Assembly: GCA_964431965.1 (NCBI GenBank)
Contig: CAYSLU010000001.1
Location: 1 to 64,000, forward strand
Reading direction: 5' to 3'
Source: CAYSLU01 sp964431965
GTDB taxonomy: Bacteria; Verrucomicrobiota; Kiritimatiellia; CAIKKV01; CAYSLU01
Length of the DNA stretch: 64,000 nucleotides
Below the pieces are notes generated by a model. It saw only the letters and a list, made by a program, of their open reading frames with translations, was not told the origin of the DNA and made no database searches. Within the stretch, counting starts at the first letter, position 1, and the number at the start of each line of letters is the position of its first letter. Below are positions 38,048 through 46,051 of this stretch, one piece after another. Both the position numbers and the translations under genes were made by a program.

Positions 38048-40173
38048 CGCGTGTCCGGCGGATGACGGCGGTCGGGTTCGTCGGGCTGCTGGTTGGGATT
38101 CCGCTGGCATCCGGCCAGGAAACGAACAGGGCCACGGATGAAATCGTGGTCACGGCCACGCGTGTCGGAGTCGCGTCGTACCGGGTACCCGCCGATGTCA
38201 CCGTGATCCCGGTGGACCCTCTGCGGAAACCGGGCGTTGCGAACTACCAGCAGGCCCTGAGCGGCGCATCAAGCGTCAAGCTGACGCCGCGCCAGGAGAA
38301 CGAAATGGCCGTTCCGGGCATCGAGGTCCGGGGGCTGGGCAGCAATCCGATGAGCGGCGGGAATGTGCTGATCCTGCTCGACGGCATTCCCCAGCGGCGC
38401 CTGTCCTTCGGCGGGCCGTACGTGGGGTCGCTTCCCAGTGATGCGATCACGCACATGGAACTGGTCAAGGGCCCGGTGGCGTCGCTCTACGGCCGGGGCG
38501 CCATGTCGGGCGCGCTGCAGCTCTTCAGCAGCCCGGGGACGCCCGACTGGGAGGGCGCCGCCTCGGGCACGTACGAAAGCACGATCGATCAGCTCCGGTC
38601 GGCGCTCCGGATCTCGGGGCCGCTGAGCCCCGCCCGCGATTCCACGTTTTCCCTCACGGGAAGCAGGAGCGTCATCGGGGGCTGGCAGCCGCGAACGGAC
38701 GGCGATCGCGAGGACGCCTATGTCCACATGGCCCTCGCGCCCGGCGCGGCCGACCGACTGAACGTGATGGCGGGCTACGTCGATGCGTCGCAGGACAAGG
38801 CGGCGCCGGTCCTCATCGGCAAGAATGGGAAGCGGCTTCCCGGCATTGACCGCGACGAAAACCTCGCGGTGCCCGGCCAGAACTCGGGCGACGTCACGGA
38901 GTACCGCGCCGCCGCCATCTGGGAGCGGGCCCTGTCCGACCGGCTTGACTCCAAGCTCAGCCTGGCGTTCTGGAATGCCGACACCTACTGGAAGGTCGGC
39001 CGCCCGGACGACAGCCCGGCGACGGGCACGATCATCAGCCGCTCCTCGAGCAATCGCGACTGGGCGGAGGACTCCTGGTTCTCGGAGTACCAGCTCGCCG
39101 CGGACTACGCGGCGGGCGAGGAGGTCGCGGGAACCCTGGTCGGCGGCGGCAGCCTGGAGCGCTGGACGTACAACAACCGCTACCAGTCTATCTGGTCGCC
39201 CGGCAGTGACGCCGCCCGGGGCATCCTGCTCGACCTGTCCAGCCGCATCGAGCCGGACCCCGGCACGTGGATCTACGGCCCATGGGGCGAGCTCGACGTC
39301 GAGGAGCTCGACTACGGCGTGTTCCTGAAGAACCGGCTCGCCTTCGGCCGGCGCATCGACTTCGATCTCGGCGGGCGCTACGACGGCTACACGCGCGAGC
39401 AGGAGGACCGCGTCCGCGGCACCGGCTCCACGATGAGCGAAGACGCGGTCTCGCCGAGCGCCGGGGTGGCCTATCACTTCTTCGAGGAGCAGCCGGAGGT
39501 CACGACCGCCTATGCCAGCTGGGGCAAGGGCTTCTGGCCGGTCTATCGCAACGTCGGGCCGGCGGAGATCGCGGAAATCCCCCCGGAGACGAGCACCAGC
39601 TATGAGCTGGGCCTGAAGAACTACCTGTTCGCCAGGCGGCTGGTCGTGAATATGGCCGCGTACCAGCAGGAGCGAAACGATGTGGTGGGGACCGACCCGA
39701 CGACCCAGAAGCCGGACAACGTCGGCGACTGGCGGATCACGGGTGTGGAGCTGGAGCTGAAGGCCCGCGTCGTCGGCAACCTGGATGTCTACGGCAGCTG
39801 CACGCGCCGGTCGCCGGAGATCGTGCGCGACGACTCCGCTCCGGCCACCGAAGGAAACGACATCCCGCTGGTCTCCGAGGACATGTTCACCCTGGGCCTC
39901 GGCTACGAGCCGCTGCTCGGCTGGTTCGCGGGCGTTGAGAACCGGCACGTCGGCGGATCATACGCCGACACCGCCAACACGATACGCGTGCGCGGCTACA
40001 ACCTGGTCGATGCGCGGGTGGGCTACACGTGGAAGTCCGTCACCGCCACGGTGTTCGCGCGGAACCTGCTGGACGAGGAGTACTTCTCCGACGTGTTCCT
40101 GGGCGTGAAGAACGGTTCGGCGTTCGAGGGAACGCCCCGGACCGTCGGCGTGTCGCTCTGCGCGCGGTTTTGA
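38044..40173 (+). CDS. TonB-dependent outer-membrane receptor
   Basis: This 709-aa receptor has a signal peptide and a TonB box DEIVVTATR near residues 32-40. It has a plug domain with GIEVRGLGSNPMSGGNVLILLDGIPQRR and HMELVKGPVASLYGRGAMSGALQL. A 22-strand barrel region follows, ending in aromatic-Phe (VSLCARF). No FecA-like N-terminal signalling domain precedes the TonB box, so signalling to the sigma factor must use another path, perhaps the propeller of the anti-sigma factor. It is encoded with a BtuF/FepB-like binding protein and BtuCD-type transporter, so the cargo is a siderophore, haem or corrinoid. The start codon lies in an ATGA overlap with the anti-sigma gene. Confidence 0.9.
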   Translation: MTRVRRMTAVGFVGLLVGIPLASGQETNRATDEIVVTATRVGVASYRVPADVTVIPVDPLRKPGVANYQQALSGASSVKLTPRQENEMAVPGIEVRGLGSNPMSGGNVLILLDGIPQRRLSFGGPYVGSLPSDAITHMELVKGPVASLYGRGAMSGALQLFSSPGTPDWEGAASGTYESTIDQLRSALRISGPLSPARDSTFSLTGSRSVIGGWQPRTDGDREDAYVHMALAPGAADRLNVMAGYVDASQDKAAPVLIGKNGKRLPGIDRDENLAVPGQNSGDVTEYRAAAIWERALSDRLDSKLSLAFWNADTYWKVGRPDDSPATGTIISRSSSNRDWAEDSWFSEYQLAADYAAGEEVAGTLVGGGSLERWTYNNRYQSIWSPGSDAARGILLDLSSRIEPDPGTWIYGPWGELDVEELDYGVFLKNRLAFGRRIDFDLGGRYDGYTREQEDRVRGTGSTMSEDAVSPSAGVAYHFFEEQPEVTTAYASWGKGFWPVYRNVGPAEIAEIPPETSTSYELGLKNYLFARRLVVNMAAYQQERNDVVGTDPTTQKPDNVGDWRITGVELELKARVVGNLDVYGSCTRRSPEIVRDDSAPATEGNDIPLVSEDMFTLGLGYEPLLGWFAGVENRHVGGSYADTANTIRVRGYNLVDARVGYTWKSVTATVFARNLLDEEYFSDVFLGVKNGSAFEGTPRTVGVSLCARF

Positions 40174-40179
40174 CGCCCG

Positions 40180-41340
40180 ATGAACTACCCGCTGATAGCG
40201 CTGGTGCTGGGGGGGCTGCTGGCCGGCGCCGGCTGCTCCACGGGCGCCGAGAGCACCCTGGGTCCCGGACCGTCGCCGACGTCCACGGTCGTCACGGACA
40301 TGGCCGGGCGGACGGTCTCGCTCAGGCGTCCGATCAAGCGCATCGTGCTCATCCGCAGCCGGGATATCTACGAGCTGTCGCTTCTGCTCGGGGCCGCCGT
40401 GGAGGATCGCGTGGTGGCGTGGGGTGACGACATCCAGAGCGCGGACGCGGATGCGTATGCGGCGTTCCTGAAACAATACCCTCGCCTGGGGCGCATCCCG
40501 CTGGTGGGCTCGATCTTCCAGGATGCGCTGAGCGCCGAGCAGGTGCTGGCGCTCAAGCCCGATCTCGTGGTGGCCGACACGTTCATGATCGACCGCCGCT
40601 ACAAGAGCATGGACCAGCTCGGGAAAGCCGGGCTGCCCGTCCTCTTTCTGAACCTGTCCGACGATCCGTTCAAGGGGCCCCAGCAGAGCCTGCTGCTGCT
40701 TGGAACCGTGCTGGGCTGCGAGCCGCGCGCCCGGGAGATCGTGGCGTTTGCAGACGCCGAGATTGCGGCCGTCGTCGCGAGGCTCGACCGGATCCGGACT
40801 CCGCCCCCGTCCGTCTATCTGGAGAGCGGCAGCGCGGGCGCCGGGACGTACGGGAGCACCTATGGTCGCAGCGCGGACGGCACGCTCTCCAGCTGGGGGC
40901 ACGTGCTCGACCGGGTCCGCTGCCGGAACATCGCGTCGGACGTGGCTTCCGGCATGGCCCGCATCAGCCCGGAGTACCTGATCGCGAAGGACCCCGACGT
41001 GATCGTCATCACCGGCGCCGGCTGGCCGGCCCTCCCCGACACCATGCGCCTCGGCTACTCCGCGACGCCGGCGGACTCCAGCGCCCGTCTGCGCGCCTTT
41101 GCGAAGCGCCCCGGATGGGAGCATCTCCAGGCCGTCCGGAGCGGGCGCGTGTACGGCCTGTTCCACGGGTTCTGCATGCATCCGACGAGCTTCGTGGCCC
41201 TGCAGCAGATGGCGAAGTGGCTGTACCCGGCGGAGTTCCAAGACCTGCGTCCCGAGGAGCGGCTTCGCGAGTTTCACCGGCGCTTCATGCCGATCGCCTT
41301 CAGCGGAGTCTGGGCCGCCGGCCTGGAGGCGGCGCCATGA
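40180..41340 (+). CDS. ABC transporter substrate-binding lipoprotein (BtuF/FepB type)
   Basis: This 386-aa lipoprotein has a lipobox ending LAGAGC near residue 19. It has the cluster-A-type binding-protein fold for metal chelates and corrinoids: TDMAGRTVSLRRPIKRIVLI, LGRIPLVGSIFQ, EQVLALKPDLVVADTF, then a long backbone helix and ISPEYLIAKDPDVIVITG. It should capture the cargo released by the TonB receptor and hand it to the FecCD-type permease. It begins 6 nt after the receptor gene and shares an ATGA overlap with the next gene. No residue pattern settles iron versus cobalamin. Confidence 0.9.
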   Translation: MNYPLIALVLGGLLAGAGCSTGAESTLGPGPSPTSTVVTDMAGRTVSLRRPIKRIVLIRSRDIYELSLLLGAAVEDRVVAWGDDIQSADADAYAAFLKQYPRLGRIPLVGSIFQDALSAEQVLALKPDLVVADTFMIDRRYKSMDQLGKAGLPVLFLNLSDDPFKGPQQSLLLLGTVLGCEPRAREIVAFADAEIAAVVARLDRIRTPPPSVYLESGSAGAGTYGSTYGRSADGTLSSWGHVLDRVRCRNIASDVASGMARISPEYLIAKDPDVIVITGAGWPALPDTMRLGYSATPADSSARLRAFAKRPGWEHLQAVRSGRVYGLFHGFCMHPTSFVALQQMAKWLYPAEFQDLRPEERLREFHRRFMPIAFSGVWAAGLEAAP

Positions 41341-41951
41341 CGCGCCCGCAGGCCTTCTTCGATGTGGACTGCTGCGAAGCGGACGAGTCGGGGGCCGGCC
41401 TCGCGTTCCGCCCGCGTGTGCAGCCGATCGCCGCCCGCGTGGCCCGCCTTCACGCCTATGCGAAGGAGGCCGGCCTTCCGCTGGTCTTCACCACGTGCTG
41501 TTCGGGCCGCGCGCCTCGGGGAGGTGAGCTGCCGGGCGTGCTTCATATCCCGCGCGATCCGGCCGACACGGGGTGGCTTGAGCAAGTCGGCCGCCACCGC
41601 CTGTTTCACATCGAAAAGCTGACCTGCGGTGAGCCGGGCGCGAACTACGCCCGTGAGGCGTTCAACGCCTTCCGGCATAATCCCAACGCGGCCCGGATGG
41701 TGGCTGCGCTGGACGTGGCCCAGTGGGTGGTCTTCGGCAACGGCTTCGACTTCTGCGTCAACACCGCGGTGCGCGGGCTGCTTGCGGCCGGCCAGCGCGT
41801 GCTCCTCCTCACCGATGTGCTGATCGCCAGCGCGGTCGGCTACGGAGCCTCCGGCACGGCGGAGAACCGCGCCCGTATTCTCGGCGAGCTGCGCGCGATG
41901 GGCGTGGTCGAGCGCACGCTCGACGAGTTCCTGGAGGCGCCCCGCCCATGA
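41337..41951 (+). CDS. Isochorismatase-like cysteine hydrolase
   Basis: This 204-aa protein belongs to the isochorismatase/nicotinamidase superfamily. FFDVD contributes an acid at residues 9-11. EKL has a lysine near residue 94. VVFGNGFDFCVNTAVRGLLAAGQRVLLLTDV carries the nucleophilic Cys140, so the D-K-C triad is intact. These enzymes hydrolyse amides or vinyl ethers such as nicotinamide, isochorismate or N-carbamoylsarcosine. It starts in an ATGA overlap with the binding-protein gene and ends in an ATGA overlap with the permease, so it is firmly part of the transport operon. It may process the imported chelator or release its metal. Confidence 0.85.
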   Translation: MTRPQAFFDVDCCEADESGAGLAFRPRVQPIAARVARLHAYAKEAGLPLVFTTCCSGRAPRGGELPGVLHIPRDPADTGWLEQVGRHRLFHIEKLTCGEPGANYAREAFNAFRHNPNAARMVAALDVAQWVVFGNGFDFCVNTAVRGLLAAGQRVLLLTDVLIASAVGYGASGTAENRARILGELRAMGVVERTLDEFLEAPRP

Positions 41952-43012
41952 CGCATTCGCCCGCTCCGCCTGCCCGTCCCGCGGTCGCGGACTACGGCCG
42001 GATGGTCGGCCGGAAGCTCGGATCGCTTGCGCTGATGGCCGCCGCCGCGGTCGTGCTGCTCGTGGCGGACGTCATGACCGGCCCCGCGCGCGTGTCCGTC
42101 CACGACGTCCTGGCATCGCTCTTGCGCCTGGAATCCGCCTCCCCGTCCAACCTGACCATCGTCTGGACGTTCCGGTTGCCGGTCGCGCTCATGGCGGTGC
42201 TGGTGGGGATCGTGCTCGGCGTGGCCGGCGCGGAGATGCAGACCATCCTCAACAATCCGCTGGCGAGTCCCTACACGCTGGGGATCTCTTCGGCCGCGAG
42301 CTTCGGCGCCGCGCTGGCGCTCGTGTGCGGCGTGAGTGTCATTCCCGGCGGGGCGCTGCTCGGCGTGCCGCTCAGCGCGTTCGTCTTCGCCTTGGCGTGC
42401 GCCGCCGCCATCTACGGGCTGGCCCGGCTCAAGAGCGGCTCCACCGAGACGCTGGTCCTCGGCGGCATCGCACTCATGTTCCTGTTCAATGCGGCTCTGT
42501 CCTTTCTCCAGTACATTGCATCCGAGGATACGGCCCAGGCGATCGTGTTCTGGACCTTCGGCAGCCTTCAGGGCGCGACCTGGCTCAAGCTGGCCGTCAT
42601 TGCCGTGGCCGCGGCCGTCGTGCTCCCGCTCATCGCCCGGCAGGCCTGGCCGCTTACGGCTCTGCGGCTGGGTGACGCCCGGGCGCGCAGCCTGGGCGTT
42701 GACGTTCAGCGGCTGCGGCTCCGGACGTTGATCCTCGTGTCGCTGCTCACCGCGACGGCGGTCAGTTTCACGGGGTCCATCGGATTCATCGGGCTGGTGG
42801 CGCCGCACCTGGCGAGGCGATGGGCCGGCGAGGACCAGCGCTTCCTCGTGCCGCTCTCCGGGCTGGCGGGGGCGGTGCTTCTCTCGGCGGCATCCGTGGC
42901 CGGCAAGCTGGTGGTGTCGGGCGGGGTGCTGCCGATCGGGATTGCCACCGCGCTCTTCGGCGTTCCCTTCTTCGCCGTCATGGTCGCGAGCCGGAAGCAG
43001 GAGTGCGGATGA
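41948..43012 (+). CDS. FecCD/BtuC-type ABC transporter permease
   Basis: This 354-aa integral membrane protein has about ten hydrophobic segments. The FecCD-family marks are WTFRLPVALMAVLVGIVLGVAGAEMQTILNNPLASPYTLGISSAA, then LVLGGIALMFLFNA, WTFGSLQGATW, the coupling-helix segment ARSLGVDVQRLRLR, and IGFIGLVAPHLARRWAGEDQRFLVPLSGLAGAVLL. These permeases form homodimers that pass iron-siderophores, haem or cobalamin across the inner membrane. It starts inside the hydrolase stop (ATGA) and overlaps the ATPase start by the same ATGA device. Confidence 0.92.
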   Translation: MTHSPAPPARPAVADYGRMVGRKLGSLALMAAAAVVLLVADVMTGPARVSVHDVLASLLRLESASPSNLTIVWTFRLPVALMAVLVGIVLGVAGAEMQTILNNPLASPYTLGISSAASFGAALALVCGVSVIPGGALLGVPLSAFVFALACAAAIYGLARLKSGSTETLVLGGIALMFLFNAALSFLQYIASEDTAQAIVFWTFGSLQGATWLKLAVIAVAAAVVLPLIARQAWPLTALRLGDARARSLGVDVQRLRLRTLILVSLLTATAVSFTGSIGFIGLVAPHLARRWAGEDQRFLVPLSGLAGAVLLSAASVAGKLVVSGGVLPIGIATALFGVPFFAVMVASRKQECG

Positions 43013-43887
43013 CGCTGGAAGCGCGCCATCTGTCGTTCGCCTACGGGTCGGCGTCCGTCCTGTCGGATGTAACCCTGGCGCTGAGGCCCGGCATCACGGC
43101 CATCATCGGGCCGAACGCGGCGGGGAAGTCGACGCTGCTCAAGTGCCTGGCCGGCCTGCTGCGGACCCGGGCGAGCGTCTGGCTGGAGGGGCGGGACATC
43201 GCCACGGTCCGGGGGGAGGAACTCTCGCGGGCGGTGAGCTACATGCCGCAGGACCTGGCCAGCCACGCCGCGCTGACGGTCTTCGAGACGGTGCTGATGG
43301 GGCGCCTGCACCGGCTGTCCTGGCGCGTGAGCCCGGAGGACCGCGAGGCGGCGGCCGGCATCCTCGCCGAAGTGGGGCTGAGCGAGCTTGCGGGCCGGCG
43401 GCTTGATACGCTCAGCGGCGGCCAGGCGCAGCTGGCGTTCATCGCGCAGGCACTCGCCCGCCAGCCGCGGGTGCTGCTCATGGACGAGCCCACCTCCAGT
43501 CTCGATATGCGCCACCAGTTCCAGATCGGCGAGCTGGTCCGGACGCTCACCGTCACCCGCGGGATCTGCACCGCCATGGCGCTGCACGACCTGAACATCG
43601 CATCGCGGTTCGCCGACACGGTCTGCGTGATGGAGCGCGGCCGGGTCATCGCGCAGGGCGATCCGACCGCCATCGTCACCGCGTCGATGATTGGCTCCGT
43701 CTACGGCGTCGAGGCGTGCGTGATGACGGACGGCGTCGGCCGGCCGCTGGTGTGCCCGCTGCGCGCATGCTCACGAACCGCGAACCAGACGATCCAGCAA
43801 GACATCCTCGATGTTCCGCCGGCCATCCACGATGGCGAGAACCGAGACGGTCTTGCCGCTGATCCGATACACCACGCGCCACGGTGA
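43009..43887 (+). CDS. ABC transporter ATPase of the FecCD uptake system
   Basis: This 292-aa ATPase has Walker A IIGPNAAGKSTLLK, Q-loop YMPQDLASH, signature LSGGQAQLAFIAQAL, Walker B VLLMDEPTSSLD and switch histidine ALHDLN, all intact. It powers the preceding permease. Its ATG is in an ATGA overlap with the permease stop. The last 39 codons run antisense through the 3' end of the RelE-like toxin gene (43771-43887), giving a tail of 30-40 residues not typical of BtuD/FecE. The tail may be an extension created by readthrough into the toxin gene. Function of the core enzyme should be normal. Confidence 0.88.
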   Translation: MTLEARHLSFAYGSASVLSDVTLALRPGITAIIGPNAAGKSTLLKCLAGLLRTRASVWLEGRDIATVRGEELSRAVSYMPQDLASHAALTVFETVLMGRLHRLSWRVSPEDREAAAGILAEVGLSELAGRRLDTLSGGQAQLAFIAQALARQPRVLLMDEPTSSLDMRHQFQIGELVRTLTVTRGICTAMALHDLNIASRFADTVCVMERGRVIAQGDPTAIVTASMIGSVYGVEACVMTDGVGRPLVCPLRACSRTANQTIQQDILDVPPAIHDGENRDGLAADPIHHAPR

Positions 43888-44109
43888 CAGGACGAGCTCC
43901 CGGTAGGTCTGAATGCCAAACGCGGCGAGTTCCGGCACCACCCGCCCCCGCTCCGGCATCCGGCTGAGCGTGGAGCACCGTGCCTCAATCTGATCGAGCA
44001 CCGGAAGGGCGGCGTCCGGACTGTCGGCCGCGATGTACTGGACGGTGGCCTGCAGGTCGCCTCGCGCAACGGCGGCAAACTCCACCGTGTATGACCGGGG
44101 CGAGGCCAT
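43771..44109 (-). CDS. RelE/ParE-family toxin
   Basis: This 112-aa protein fits the RelE/ParE superfamily: YTVEFAAVARGDLQATVQYIA, then YRELVLSPWRVVYRISGKTVSVLAIVDGRRN with the conserved basic and aromatic residues of the C-terminal sheet. These proteins either cleave mRNA on ribosomes or poison gyrase; the sequence alone does not decide. The upstream antitoxin gene ends one base before this ATG, so the pair forms a classic toxin-antitoxin operon. The 3' 117 nt overlap the ATPase gene on the other strand. Confidence 0.85.
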   Translation of the reverse strand: MASPRSYTVEFAAVARGDLQATVQYIAADSPDAALPVLDQIEARCSTLSRMPERGRVVPELAAFGIQTYRELVLSPWRVVYRISGKTVSVLAIVDGRRNIEDVLLDRLVRGS

Positions 44110-44110
44110 G

Positions 44111-44392
44111 TCAGGCCCGGCGCGCTGTCAGCGTCTTGCGCAGGCTCGTGAACACTTCGTCGGCCGCCATCGTGCGCCCCGCCTGCACGTCCGACTCTCC
44201 CTGTGCGACGAGCTTGAGCAGGCCGATCGCGCGCCGCATCTGTTCGTAACTCTCGGGATCCTGGAGGACGGCCCGCGCTTCGCCGTTCTGTGTGATGACA
44301 ACCGGCCGGTGCGTGGCATTGATCTGATCGAGCAGATCCGCCGCCTTGCTCTTCAGGTAGGTTATCGGACGAAGGTCTTCTCTCATGTTCAT
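44111..44392 (-). CDS. Phd/YefM-family antitoxin
   Basis: This 93-aa protein starts MNMREDLRPITYLKSKAADLLD. It shows the Phd/YefM pattern: a DNA-binding N-terminal half with INATHRPVVITQNGEARAVLQDPESYEQM, then a helical, flexible C-terminal half (GESDVQAGRTMAADEVFTSLRKTL) that should wrap the toxin. It is transcribed first and separated from the toxin by one base. A 28-bp palindrome overlapping the promoter lies just upstream and is the likely operator through which it represses its own operon. Confidence 0.88.
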   Translation of the reverse strand: MNMREDLRPITYLKSKAADLLDQINATHRPVVITQNGEARAVLQDPESYEQMRRAIGLLKLVAQGESDVQAGRTMAADEVFTSLRKTLTARRA

Positions 44393-44407
44393 CGCATTGT
44401 CCTCATC

Positions 44408-44435
44408 GGTCTGAATACCGTACCGAATTCAGTCC
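44408..44435 (-). promoter_or_regulatory. Palindromic operator of the toxin-antitoxin operon
   Basis: The 28 bp form an imperfect palindrome with CTGAAT and ATTCAG in the two arms around a central GTAC. On the minus strand it overlaps a promoter with TTGACG (44440-44445), a 17-nt spacer and TACGGT (44417-44422). This is the usual place for an antitoxin autorepression site. Confidence 0.6.
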
Positions 44436-44501
44436 GATCCGTCAATCCGCGCGGTTGATAGGACCAGAACGGTCTTGAGTTCATGGCATCGCAGTAAGGC
44501 G

Positions 44502-44613
44502 CAGTGCCGGACGGGCCGGAACGGCGGAGACCGCCGTCTCCAAGGCGCGGACAATGGGACTTTGGAGCCGGCCGTCCCCGGCCGGTTCGGGCTCCTTCCT
44601 CACGTCACTAGCC
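44502..44613 (-). repeat. Dispersed double-hairpin repeat C, copy 2
   Basis: About 112 bp are the inverted counterpart of 27328-27447. Both hairpins (GGAGAC/GTCTCC and CCGGCCG/CGGCCGG) and both ends are kept, while the segment between the hairpins has diverged. This implies selection or mobilisation of the hairpin cores. Confidence 0.75.
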
Positions 44614-44842
44614 CACGAGGCCATCGCACTACGCAAACGGTGCTACCAGATGCAAAGTGCGGTAGCGCCATGTGGGGGAGGGGCGCATCTTACGTGTCAC
44701 CGTTTCGGGACTCTTGCCTTCCCCTTGGCGCTGGGGTCCACCATGGCCGGGGTCGGCTTGGCGGTCTTGGTTGCCTCTGTCGTCGTCGCATGCTCACCGG
44801 TCGCGCAGCTAGCGGAAGCCGCACTCGACTGCCGGGCTCGAC

Positions 44843-45835
44843 CTACTCCTCCTCGATCATGGAGTCGTAGAATTTGACGATGCCGCGGTTCTGGCCGCTC
44901 TCCATGAACTTCATGGCCTCGCGCGGATGCTGGTTCAGCTGGCCGCTGATCATGTAGGGGATGCTGAAGCCCCACAGGAACTTCTCGCGCAGCGGCTCGA
45001 TGTGATCCTGGATGCACTGCAGGACCGGCCGGAGGCGGAACTTCGGGTTGTGCAGGAAGCCCAGGAGCAGCTCGGTCTGGCAGTTGCCCGCGCCACGCCC
45101 CAGGCCGCCGATGCTCGCGTCCATGTAGTTCGCGCCCTGGATAATCCCCTCGATGGTGTTGGCGTACGCCAGCTGGCAGTTGTTGTGGGTGTGGATGCCG
45201 ACCTCCTTGCCGGCGGGCTTCGCGTGCTTCCGGAACTTTTCCATCAGCACCTCGACCTGCTCGCGGTACATGCAGCCGAAGCTGTCCACCAGGTAGAGCA
45301 CGTCCACCGGCGACGCGGCCAGCGCCGCGAGCGCCTCGTCCAGCTCCCAGTCCTGAACCGTCGATACCGCCATCAGGTTGACGCAGGTCTCGTAGCCCTT
45401 GTCGTGGGCGTCCCGGATCATGTCGATGGCGATCGGAATCTGGTGGATGTAGGTGGCCACGCGGATCATGTCGAGCACGCTCTGGTCCCGAGGCAGGATG
45501 TCCCGGTGGTAGTTCGTCCGGTCGGCATCGGCCATGACCGAGAGCTTCACGCCGCCCTTCTTCTCGCCCACGATGTCGCGCAGGTCGGCCTCGTCGCAGA
45601 ACTTCCACGGCCCATACTGGGTGGGGGAAAACACGCCCCGATCCCCCTTGTAGCCCATTTCCATGTAGTCGATCCCGGCCGCCACGCACGTCTCGTAGAC
45701 CGCCTTCACGAGGGCGCGATCGAACTGGTGGTCGTTCATCAGTCCGCCGTCGCGGATGGTGCAATCGAGGACCTTGATTTCCGGCCGGTACGAAATCCAG
45801 CCCTTGCCGCCAATGCTCTGACCTTCGGGTGCCAT
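44843..45835 (-). CDS. HMGL-like (DmpG-type) aldolase family protein
   Basis: This 330-aa TIM-barrel enzyme of the HMG-CoA lyase-like/4-hydroxy-2-oxovalerate aldolase group shows VLDCTIRDGGLMNDHQFD (metal-binding Asp in the DCTIRDGG motif), then VLYLVDSFGCMYREQVE. The metal-binding HTHNNCQLAYANTIEGI and GRGAGNCQTELLLG follow. The family cleaves or forms C-C bonds next to a carbonyl, typically releasing pyruvate. No acetaldehyde dehydrogenase (DmpF) is adjacent, so the substrate is open. The start at 45835 (MAPEGQ) is favoured over MTDEAW at 45868, because AAAGGA lies before it. The MFS gene is 216 nt upstream on the same strand. Confidence 0.85.
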   Translation of the reverse strand: MAPEGQSIGGKGWISYRPEIKVLDCTIRDGGLMNDHQFDRALVKAVYETCVAAGIDYMEMGYKGDRGVFSPTQYGPWKFCDEADLRDIVGEKKGGVKLSVMADADRTNYHRDILPRDQSVLDMIRVATYIHQIPIAIDMIRDAHDKGYETCVNLMAVSTVQDWELDEALAALAASPVDVLYLVDSFGCMYREQVEVLMEKFRKHAKPAGKEVGIHTHNNCQLAYANTIEGIIQGANYMDASIGGLGRGAGNCQTELLLGFLHNPKFRLRPVLQCIQDHIEPLREKFLWGFSIPYMISGQLNQHPREAMKFMESGQNRGIVKFYDSMIEEE

Positions 45836-45971
45836 CGTCGTGGTTCCTTTCCATGCCTCATCCGTCACGGACAGGCGCGTATGTTAGCAGGGGCGGCGCG
45901 CCATTCAACCCGGAGTCCTCGGACGCCGGGGGCGCGTCCCTGGACGAAGAACCCACCCCGCCCTACGGGCA

Positions 45972-45987
45972 CCCCTCCCAGGAGGGG
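45972..45987 (-). terminator. Short perfect hairpin after the MFS gene
   Basis: CCCCTCC and GGAGGGG flank a CA, about 65 nt past the MFS stop on the minus strand. It could end MFS transcription or be another short dispersed palindrome; no U tract is present. Confidence 0.25.
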
Positions 45988-46051
45988 ATCATGCCGGATG
46001 CCCTCGCGGGAGGGGTGGGCGAAGCGGGGGTGAGTGTGGGCCACGAGTTGC

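Larger units (their letters stand above)
44393..44842. other. Non-coding stretch upstream of the antitoxin and aldolase end
   Basis: This 450-nt gap holds the toxin-antitoxin promoter and operator (44408-44445) and repeat C copy 2 (44502-44613). Nothing else recognisable is present; a Lys/Thr-rich minus-strand frame at about 44697-44795 has no start signal and is not called. Confidence 0.6.
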
